From Bilabrum cf. latius (Eukaryota; Bigyra: Bicosoecida; Bigyra; Bicosoecida): a DNA stretch of 64,000 bases. The notes under the pieces are model-generated. The model was not told where the DNA came from, did not search any database, and saw nothing but the letters and a program-made list of their open reading frames with translations. The position numbers and the translations under genes were made by a program. Within the stretch, counting starts at the first letter, position 1. Every line of letters begins with the position of its first letter. The stretch spans positions 186,001 to 250,000 of the forward strand of contig OZ237736.1 of assembly GCA_965178125.1 (NCBI GenBank), written 5' to 3'. Of the stretch, positions 1-9,066 are shown one piece after another.

Positions 1-2
1 AG

Positions 3-1622
3 CATTCACCGCTCCGATCTAGATCCAACGAGCTTGGCCACTATGGTGGTCGTGCAAGCAGCCCGACAGCCGCTCAGAAGAAGTGGCTCGAAAGCCCGGG
101 TGCCTGTCAGGTGTTGCTGCGGTCGGGCAAGGTCGTTGCAGCACCTGGCGACGGCACTGCGTTCAAGCTGGACCTGATGCTCACGCCCGTGCGACCGCTA
201 GACGGGGAGGAGTGGAGACGTCACTTTGCTGACAGGTACTACCTGTACGGCTATCACGGCGAGCTCACACCGCCCAAGGTGGCACAGTTCAACACGACCG
301 TGTTCGACACGCACCAGGGGCAGGTGCAGAACCCGTACATCAACTACCTCTTCCGAGAGGACACGGTTGGGATCCTCCGCAACTGGACGGACCTGGCGCG
401 GTAGAGCGGCATGATTGCCTCCGAGGTGTACTACACGACCAGGGAGCTCAGCAACCGCGCCTACGAGCAATGGATCCTGTGGGCCATCCAGTCGGCAGGA
501 GGGGACGCGTTCTACGTGGAGACGCCTGAAGACGAGCTGCCCACGGCCAGCAGGGGCAATGCCTGGCTGCAGGAGCACCTGGGCTCGGTGCCCTACACCC
601 CCGCCTGGCAGACCGACCTGCCCTGGATGGACGCCCAGGATGCCGCGCTTCACAACAGCGGGCAGAGCCGCTGGAACAACTTTTACCTGCAAGGGCTCAA
701 CTTTGCCATCGCAAGCCCGCTCGGACCGCGCACGAACGGCGTGTACATCGACGAGACCGCCTTCTCGCGGCTGACCGCGACTAGGATGCGTAGAGCGGAG
801 GAGGCATCGGCCCTGACGCAGCTCGCCGACTCGCAAGGCCTCGCTGCTGAGGAATCCGGACGGCTGCAGCAGCAGGAAGCTCGGCAGATCGTGCGCAACA
901 ATCTGCACTCCTGCAACAAATTCGTCTGCAGGACCGGGGACAGCCAGAGCACCGTCCTGCGCGCGTCTTCTGCGCTCATCTACGCGGCGCACCTGCCTAC
1001 TTTCGACCGGCTCTGGTTCGGCGAGGGCTTCTCCGGGGCGTACAAGACGGGCCAGCCCGACTACTGGCTGGCCGAGATGAGCGGCGTGCCGTTCGGCCTG
1101 ACGGCATCCATGCTGGATATGCCTGCCCAGGCGCTGTACAGGGGCATGGCGGCGGGGCTGGAGGACAACAGGCCTGCCACGTGCGTCTGGCCGGTGTGGG
1201 TGGATCTAGGGCTCGACCAGGGGGGCGCGGATGTGTACGGATGGTGGAACGCGTCGGTCCCTGTGAGTGTGGCGTCAGTGAACGGAGAGGAAGGGCTGGC
1301 GTCGGAGGTGCTGGCGTCCGTCGCAGTGAGACGCGCTGGCTCTGGGTCGGAGATCAGTGCGGAGGACGGGGTGGCTCTAGTGGCGGTGGCCAACTTCGCA
1401 TCGGGTGCCTTGGCCAAGGGAGCGCTGCAGGTGGTGATGCAGATCGATTGGCAGGCCCTGTTTGGCGCATAGGATGTCGGGGTGGCCTCTCAGCCGAACG
1501 TGTGCGGCTTTCAAGGAGCCGAGTAGCTGCCCCTAGGCCCCAACGGGACGCTCTCAATCACCATCGGGCCGCTCGAAAGCAACACCAACGGGAGGCTCAT
1601 CGAGCTGAGGCCGTCGCAGTGA
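3..1622 (+). CDS. DUF6067-type glycoside hydrolase (GH123-like), 5' partial
   Basis: The frame is open from the window edge, so the N-terminus is missing. It ends at TGA 1620-1622. In-frame TAG codons lie at 402, 1470 and 1524, and the family match runs straight through all three. Motifs of the DUF6067 (GH123-related) family appear in order: NPYINYLF, then VYYTTRELSN just after the first TAG, then WLQEHLG, SRWNNFYLQGLNFA, GVYIDETAF and RLWFGEGF with PDYWLAEMSGVPFGL. A C-terminal beta-sandwich ends in GRLIELRPSQ. Family knowledge suggests a retaining glycoside hydrolase of complex glycans; the substrate is not known from sequence. With a standard code the gene would be three fragments, and its natural C-terminus would lie beyond two stops. 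It is the first of the carbohydrate genes in the left 12 kb. Confidence 0.8.
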
Positions 1623-1832
1623 TGCAATGGCTGGTCCAACGGATACGTATGTGATGAGGGGGCGTGCCAGATTGTTGCATGCATACATAAGATATAATCT
1701 AATCTAGATCTGATCTCTTTTGAACTGGTCGAGCTCACGCCGCGGCTTTCTGACTCATCCTTATTCGCGAAACCAACTAAACTTCAACATGTCGGATCCG
1801 ACTGCTTCTCTCTAGCACTCCCCGCACGCGAT

Positions 1833-3416
1833 TCACTAACGCTTACGCTCGCCCAGATGCACTGTGCTCATGTGCGTATTGAGATGGCCGGCCCTCCCAA
1901 AGCGCTTCCCGCACACGCTGCATTCGTGCTTACGCTCGCCCAGATGCACTGTGCTCACGTGCGTCTTGAGACTGCCTGCCTGTCCAAAGCGCTTTCCGCA
2001 CACGCTGCACTCGTGCTTGCGCTCGCCCAGATGCACTGTGCTCATGTGCGTCTTGAGACTGCCTGCCTGTCCAAAGCGCTTCCCGCACACGCTGCACTCG
2101 TGCTTGCGCAAATCCAGATGCACTGTGCTCATGTGCGTATTGAGATGGCCGGCCCTTCCAAAGCGCTTCCCGCACACGCTGCATTCGTGCTTGCGCAAAT
2201 CCAGATGCACTGTGCTCATGTGCGTCTTGAGACTGCCTGCCACACCGAAGCGCTTTCCGCACACGCTGCACTCGTGCTTGCGCAAATCCAGATGCACTGT
2301 GCTCATGTGCGTCTTGAGATGGCATGCCACACCGAAGCGCTTCCCGCACACGCTGCACTCGTGCTTGCGCAAATCCAGATGCACTGTGCTCATGTGCGTA
2401 TTGAGATGGCCTGCCTGTCCAAAGCGCTTCCCGCACACGCTGCACTCGTGCTTGCGCTCGCCCAGATGCACTGTGCTCATGTGCGTCTTGAGATGGCCAG
2501 CCTCACCAAAGCGCTTCCCGCACACGCTGCACTCGTGCTTGCGCTCGCCCAGATGCACTGTGCTCATGTGCGTATTGAGGTGGCCGGCCTCACCGAAGCG
2601 CTTCCCGCACACGCTGCACTCGTGCTTGCGCAAATCCAGATGCACTGTGCTCACGTGCGTCTTGAGATGGCCAGCCTGTTTAAAGCGCTTCCCGCACACG
2701 CTGCATTCGTGCTTGCGCTCGCCCAGATGCACTGTGCTCATGTGCGTATTGAGATGGCCGGCCCTCCCAAAGCGCTTCCCGCACACGCTGCACTCGTGCT
2801 TGCGCTCGCCCAGATGCACTGTGCTCACGTGCGTCTTGAGACTGCCTGCCTGTCCAAAGCGCTTCCCGCACACGCTGCACTCGTGCTTGCGCAAATCCAG
2901 ATGCACTGTGCTCACGTGCGTCTTGAGATGGCCTGCCTGTCCAAAGCGCTTCCCGCACACGCTGCATTCGTGCTTGCGCTCGCCCAGATGCGCCGTGCTC
3001 ATGTGGCCTTCCAAGCTTTTCATAGAGCTTAATTGCTCTCGCCTCCGTCGCTTCGGCTAGGCCTACTGGGCCTAGCCGTTCATAGCAAGTATCGGCTGCC
3101 TGGCAGTATTTCTGCTCGCATTATCTCTGAGGCGCTTCATGCCTATCTTCAAAGATGTATTACCGTTATTATCACCCGACTTATCACCAGCAGTACCCGG
3201 CATCAGGTCAGCTAGGCTGGCCGCGGCAGTTTGAGTCCGAGACAGATTCCTGCTCCTGCCCTGCTGGGCAAACGATCCAGTTGAAATACAGAAATTCAAT
3301 GCTTTGCTGTCTGGATATTGATCTTCGCCAGATGAATCGCTGCCACTGGTTTCGCTAACAAGGTCAACAAGATCAACAATGTCCGAATCGCGGCTGGGAG
3401 CATAATTTAGCGCCAT
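1833..3416 (-). CDS. C2H2 zinc-finger protein with 13 tandem fingers
   Basis: I chose ATG 3416 (MALNYAPSRDSD) because an acidic, low-complexity N-terminus follows; an in-frame ATG at 3563 is possible. The 527-codon chain has about 112 acidic or polar residues, then a basic PKRRR patch (likely nuclear localisation signal), then 13 fingers of 29 residues. Fingers follow C-x2-C-x12-H-x4-H with alternating linkers LGER and LDLR. Three in-frame TAGs cluster just before PKRRR (3057-3074) and a fourth (1836-1838) precedes TGA 1833-1835. With a standard code the N-terminal half and the fingers would be separate ORFs. It is likely a nuclear DNA-binding regulator, target unknown. It is divergent from the sulfatase-GH16 gene with about 190 bp between them. 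Confidence 0.82.
1845..2975 (-). repeat. 13 x 87-bp zinc-finger minisatellite
   Basis: Each 87-bp unit encodes one finger starting KHECSVCGKRF. Synonymous sites are almost identical between units. Amino-acid changes concentrate at helix position -1 (Q, R, K, E, V), position 3 (H or S) and position 5 (K or N). Confidence 0.9.
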
Positions 3417-3607
3417 AACTGAATACAAGCAAATGTCTAGTAGCCTGCAAGTACAAAGTGAATCTAGGAGAGCTGTCACCGGCCAATTATTGTGTAGACT
3501 ATGACTAGATCTGGATCTATGGACCGGCGCCGCGACCGCCTGCGTACAGTGCCGTGCACCCATCGCGTCCGGCTCGTCATTTTGCTGTCGAAGGCATCGT
3601 TTGCGCC
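3417..3607. promoter_or_regulatory. Divergent promoter region, zinc finger / sulfatase-GH16
   Basis: This is the whole 191-bp gap between two divergently oriented start codons, so both promoters should lie here or overlap the first codons. I see no clear TATA box or other named element. Confidence 0.35.
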
Positions 3608-6600
3608 ATGCGGGCAGCCTATGTAATCTTAATCATTACCAGTTTGCTTTACCAAGTACACGCAAAGCCATCCAACGTTCTGTTTCTCTATGTGGACGAC
3701 ATGCGACCAGATCTTGGCGTTTATAACCGGACCTACATGCACTCCCCCAACTTCGATGCCCTCGCTGCATCCGAGGACGCCGTGGTGTTTGATAACGCCA
3801 ACGTGTAGCAGGCGATTTGCTGTCCCAGTCGAACGAGCACTTTAACTGGGCGAAGACCCGATAGCACCCACGTGTGGAATCTCGTGACGAACTGGCGTCT
3901 GGCCGGCTACGCAAACGCGACCTCGGTGTTTCAATATTTTCTGCAGCAAGGTTTTGCTTTCTCTGGTGGGCAGGGCAAGACGTTTCACCCAGTGGCCGGC
4001 CCAGGGGGCAAGATCGAAGACATTGGCTTCAGCTGGAACCAGCCCTACTTCAGGGCCCCGGGCGAATCCAAGCAGCAGTTTGCCAACTTTTCGCACGCGT
4101 GGTGGAGCATCCCAGCCTCTGAAGCAACCGATGACGAGCTTCCGGACGGATTGATTGCCACAAATGCGGTGGAAATGCTGAAAAACGCCACGTCGCAAAG
4201 CGGAGCGTGGGTGGTGGCGGCTGGGTTCCACCGGCCTCACCTGCCCGAGGTCTGCAGGCAGCCTTACACGGACCTCTACCCCCTCCAGAACACCAAGCTC
4301 GCGAAATGGCCCTACAGGCCTCACGGCTGGGGCGATGCCATTCAGTACGCCTGGGACGCAGAGTCGGGTCCACGGCATATGGGCGATTTTGCCGCCCTCA
4401 ACGTATCGTTCCCCTACGGGTACGTGCCCGAAGATTGGGGCAGGCAGCTGCGCAGGGCGTATCACGCGTGCGTTAGCTTTGCGGACCGGAACGTGGGTGT
4501 GGTGCTGGACGCCCTCAAGTCTTCTGGCCAGTGGGACGATACGACCATCATCGCGATCGGAGACCACGTGAGTTCAGTCGAGCTCAGTCCAAGATGTGAC
4601 TGGGTCGGGAAGGGAGTTATCCCTTCCATCACCCCTTGGATTCACGCGCCTGGTCCTGCCTTGCCGCATTGTGCATACCTGAAGCGTATTCACGCTGGAT
4701 CCTGACCCTACCCTCTGCGACGTGCTGATTCTCCGCCGTCTCATGATGTGGGCTGTTTGCTCGCCTTCCGTTCACCGTGCTGCCTGCCTCTGACCCTTGT
4801 TCCCGTCTGCATCACTCGCAGGGCTGGCAACTGTCCGAGCACGGGGAGTACGGCAAAAAAACCAACTTCCAGGAGGCCGTCATCGCTCCCATGATCCTAA
4901 AGCCAGCCAAAGCAGCCGTAGAGAGGCTGCAGGGGCTGCCCCGTGGCTCTCTCCCTCCTCGGCAGCCTCCCGTTTTCCTCACAGATTTCGCGGAGAGGGG
5001 CTCTGCGTACCGCCTGGAGCTGGGCATCGATTCCATAGACGAGCATGGGCACGTGGTCACGCGAGACCCCGAGGATGCGGAAGCGGAAGCCAAGGTGCAG
5101 GAGGCCCTGCAGCGGGGGGTGGATCTGACCCTCGCCCAGACGGTCCGCTCGGAGGCCTACGTCGAGTTCGTGTCGATCTACCCCACGCTTGCGGAGCTCA
5201 GCGGCATCCCCGTGCCGCCCGTGTGCCCCGACAGCGCGAAAGGAGAGCACGACACGGCGGCCTGCATCGACGGCGTCAGCTTCGCGAGGCTGCTGGCCCA
5301 CCCCGAGGAGCCCTTCATGGACGGCGCCTTCGCGCAGTATCCCACGTGCATGCACGACATCCCGCCGTGGAACGGTTGCGAGAACGAGGGGGATCCCAGG
5401 CACATGGGATACACAGTGCAGACTAGGGGGCCCGCTCCCCAAGGAACAGCAGCAGCGGGAGAACAGGCCGCCCATCCCGCCCAGCGGGAGGCTAGCTTCG
5501 TCCTGCCAGACCGCGCTGTGCCAGTGAATGCGGAGGGCCAGCGGGAGTACCGCTTCACCCAGTGGCTTCCCTTCAACCACTCGAGTGCAGAGGCGGACTG
5601 GGACACGGTGCTAGCCGTTGAGCTGTACGACCACTCCGTGGATCCCACGGAGGACTACAACGTAGCAGCCGAGCCTGCGTACTAGGCAGTGGTGCAAGCG
5701 CTGGCCAAGAAGCTGAGGGCGGGCTGGAGGGCAGCGCTGCCCAGCTACGCCAGGGACAGTGGGGAAGGCAGGAATGGCGCAGAGCATGGTTCGTCCGCGA
5801 TCAAGGAGCAGGGTGCTGGATTTGGAGCGGAGGTGGAGCCTGTTCCCCAATCCACCGGTGGGGTGCAGCCTCCCGTCCCTGGCGACTGGGTGCCCTACGA
5901 GCCCATGTGGGACGAGTTCGACGGGGACTCGCTGAACGAGAGCAAGTGGAATCCTCGCAACGTGGAGTGGGAGGGGCGCCAGCCGGGGTGGTTTGACCCA
6001 GCCAACGTGAAGGTGCAAGGTGGCAACTTGCAGCTGTGGGCCCAGCACGCTCGGCTGAACGCGAGCCTGCGTGCCAAGGGCTACGACAACTTCACGACTG
6101 CGGCAGTGCAGAGCACCACGAGCGTCTCCCACGGGCTCTTCACCGTAAGGTACCGGTCGGGCAGCAGTGCGGTGTCTTCCAGCTGGTGGTTCAGTATGGG
6201 CGGGAGGTAGGACCCCAGCGGGTGGGGGGACGAGATCGACATGTTCGAGTCGTCCGGTACCACCCGCAAGGACTACGACGGGATGCTGGCGACGCACGTG
6301 CACGTGTGGAAGGTGCCCCAGGGCATGTCCAGGGAACAAGTGGAGCAGCAGTGCAACTGCACGTACCCCAAGGAGGCCTCCAGCACCGACCCGTGCTCCA
6401 GTGGGGAGGCGATCTTCGGTGGTGTGCAGCCTCCGAGCGACGCGGCTTGGCACGTCAACACGCTGCTGTGGAATTCGACGGACATCATGGTGTTTGAGGA
6501 CGGGCAGCTGAAGGTGCATCGCACTGGGGCGTGCATGAGCGCGGCGCAGGTCATGAACTTTGATCGCGAGACCATGGGCAACTGGTTCGGATTGCCGGAC

Positions 6601-6672
6601 CCCAGCGTGCTGCCGGACCAGCCGTTCGAGGTCGACTACGTGCGTGCGTGGAAGCCATCGGGTAGTGTGTGA
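3608..6672 (+). CDS. Secreted sulfatase fused to GH16 hydrolase (one intron)
   Basis: Two exons (3608-4567, 4822-6672) encode 936 residues, ending in TGA. MRAAYVILIITSLLYQVHA is a good signal peptide and supports this ATG. Residues about 20-640 are a type I sulfatase closest in pattern to iduronate-2-sulfatase: metal-binding VDDMRPD, the formylglycine site CCPSR followed by TLTGRRPDST, KTFHP, and GDH-GWQLSEHGEYGK across the intron. Residues about 675-935 are a GH16 domain with the active-site signature EIDMFE. TAG codons at 3806, 5683 and 6208 are read through; the first occupies the conserved Gln before QAICCPSR. Sulfatase plus GH16 in one chain suggests processing of a sulfated galactan or similar algal polysaccharide outside the cell. 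The substrate is inference. Confidence 0.9.
4568..4821 (+). other. Intron in sulfatase-GH16 gene
   Basis: It is a 254-bp phase-0 intron with donor GTGAGT and acceptor CTCGCAG. It splits the conserved GDH/GWQL sulfatase motif, and joining the exons restores the motif exactly. Confidence 0.9.
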
Positions 6673-6946
6673 CTGCATGTTTCTTCTGGATGCAGCTCTT
6701 TCTCCCTGGCTAACACTTGGCGTGAGTGAAACGTCGGGTCTTTCGGGTTGATCTTGCTGAGCGCCTCCCTGTGAGCGTTCTCGTTCTCGTCAAATGCGGG
6801 CGGGAAACAGGGCGAGCTTGCAGAGTCTCAGCGGGTGCAACCTGCCAATGTTAGTGTTAGTCTGGTTTGGATCGCTTCAGAAATACATTAAAATGGTGCA
6901 TCCATGCATAAGATCCGGATAACAAAAGCAATCCAAGATCGAGCAC
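6673..6946. other. Convergent intergenic region
   Basis: This gap between two convergent TGA stops should hold both 3' UTRs. An A-rich stretch lies near 6880-6930. I see no gene. Confidence 0.5.
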
Positions 6947-8941
6947 TCAGGCAGACACCTGCACGCCGTGCCCCATCTCGAACGCACGCGCCGTAGCAGT
7001 CACCCCATCCGCCGTCGACATGATCTGCAGCCCGGAGGCAGCACTCCCGAGATGAGACCTGCCCAGCACGGACGCCACTGACCGTTGGTCGTACCCCTCG
7101 AGGAACACCCCGTCCAGCAGCGCCCGGAGCACGTAAGGGCCTCCGAAGCTCGCACCGGTGACCCGGTCTCCTTCCCCACGATCGCTCCCATTCACGCTAT
7201 GGCCCGGCAGGGTCACCATCGATACATAGACCGTCGAGCCTGACACGCCGTCGGCCACCCGCGACGTGTCCACTAGCAGTGACGGCACGACCCCGGGGTT
7301 GTCGGATCCCTTACGGTAGCTCGACACGCAGCAACCGCGGGGCCGGGGCGCGGCCGACTGTCCGGCTCCTTTCATCGCGCAACGTGGAGGGGCGGGGGGG
7401 CTGTCCTGCGGCTTGGCGCGGACAAAGACCCACCCGGTGCATCCCCAGGTGGCGTTCTCGCATGCCGCCTTGCAGGCAGAAATGCCTTCCTTCTCGCTTG
7501 TGCCGGCAGGGAGGTCAAAGTCGCGACCGGGCGCGTCGCCGCCGGGCAAATCCGTGTTATTCATGAAGAAATAAAAGCTTCCATCGGGGTTCGAACCCCG
7601 GCCCGCCAGGAACACGCCCACGAACGCGAAGGACGAGTCGTCATCCCAGCTCCTGCCCTGGGCGCCCTACCCAGCGAGCAGCCCCACGCCCGCCGTGTAT
7701 CCGCGCCCGCTAGCTGACAGGGCATCCGATATGTAAATCGTCGCCTCCACGTCGAGGTGGGCACCGGCAGTGGCGTTGAGAATGACGGGACCTACCGGCC
7801 CGACCGTCGCGTTGGTTGCAGATCCCGCGCTCCCTCGCCGCAGCTCGCGGAGCTCCTCAATGGGCTGCACCTTAAGGTATTCCGATTCCGGGTCGAAGGT
7901 CACCTGGCGGGGCACGGACTGTGCCCCATCCCAGAACACCCCGTCGCTGTTGAATCCAGGGGTGGGCAGCCACGACCACATGAGGCGGCGCTTGGATCGG
8001 TCGTCCCAGAAGCTCTTGGAGGCCTTGCCGATGCCGTAGTCGTACCTGGGTACGTTGGCATAGGTCGGTGGCCTGTCCGGCTGGAACGTGATCTCCTCCG
8101 GGTCCAGCGTGCCGAGCCAGTACTCGTCCCCACCGCACAGCGTCTCGAAGGCGCGCTGCTGCGGCTCCATCCCGGGCAACTGGTACATCTCGGGGCATGA
8201 CACGAACTCGCAGTAGCCCGTCATGTTCCAGAGCGCGTGCTCCGAGCGCCACTCGGTGAAGTTCTCGTCCGAAGAGTAGAGCCAGACCAGCCCGGTGCCA
8301 TCGTCGGGATCGAGGTACTTGCCTCCAACGAACATCCACCACCGGCCGTCGCCTTGCACCTGGAACGCCTCCGAATCGTCGTGCAGCCGAGGGTAGGCGA
8401 ACGCCGGTGGTTCCTTCACGATCACTCTAGAGGTCCAGTTCGTCAAGTTTGGGTCGCTGCGATTGGAAGGGACGGCCATGCACTGTGTCATGTCGATGCC
8501 CCCGGGCACGCTTGCGTTCGCGTGCACGCCAGGGTAGAGAATCCTCGGCTCGCCACCTACGATTGTGGTGCTGCCCGAGAAACAGCCATGCGTATTTGGA
8601 CAACCAGCTCCATCGGGCAGAAGAGCTGATTGCGGCAGGACCACCCAATTGGCGAGGTCTTTCGAGAGAGCATGGGCCCACTGTTGCGGATGCTTGTTAC
8701 AGGCAGAGAATCCAAAGGCTCCGGCGGAGCTCGGGCAGTACTGCATAAACAAATGGTACGATCCGTGCTACTTGTCAAAGAAGGGGCCGTTCGGGTCGTT
8801 CACGTGCCCAGCTCGCGGTCGAACATGAAATATGGGTTGCCGAACGCTTAGCTCCGCGGTGCGTGTCCCGCGTGAATTCTGCGCCGAGGCAACGATCGCA
8901 ACTACTAAAATAGCGAGCTGAAAATTGGCGAAATGGCTCAT
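6947..8941 (-). CDS. Secreted GH32-like protein (invertase/fructanase fold)
   Basis: ATG 8941 starts a clear signal peptide (MSHFANFQLAILVVAIVASA). The frame runs 664 residues without introns to TGA 6947, through TAGs at 8768 and 7667. GH32 features in order: PIFHVRPRAGHVNDPNG (nucleophile Asp motif), YHLFMQYCP, WAHALSKDLANW, GCFSGSTTI, then regions matching the RDP and EC motifs, and a beta-sandwich. The RDP site reads LHDDSEAF and the EC site reads FVSCPEM, so the usual acid/base Glu may be absent. A Cys-rich insertion near residues 485-545 (ISACKAACEN... CTGWVF... CCVSSY) resembles a PAN/Apple-like module. It could be a fructan or sucrose hydrolase, or a carbohydrate-binding relative without activity. 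It is convergent with the sulfatase-GH16 gene. Confidence 0.85.
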
Positions 8942-9066
8942 GCTACCCGATGCTGTTCGTGACTTTCTTGTTCAAGTTGATCCACAATGACAGTGGTTCT
9001 CGTTCTCATTGCATTCGTTTTGAACAATGTATGGCTGTCTAGCAGGATACCATCCAGTGCATAATA
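8942..9066. promoter_or_regulatory. Short divergent promoter, GH32 / GT92-like
   Basis: These 125 bp separate two divergent start codons, both for proteins with signal peptides. Co-regulation is plausible but is inference. No named motif was recognised. Confidence 0.35.

Noticed and set aside
1845-2975. CRISPR-like array from 87-bp repeats
   Set aside because: The repeats are in frame, encode C2H2 fingers and have no unique spacers.
1857-3060. Long plus-strand frames opposite the zinc-finger array
   Set aside because: They are antisense by-products of an 87-bp period divisible by three; only the minus strand gives a known domain.
7580-7605. tRNA T-arm-like GGGGTTCGAACCCC
   Set aside because: The stem does not pair past three or four bases around a seven-base loop, no acceptor or anticodon arm is seen, and it lies in GH32 coding sequence.
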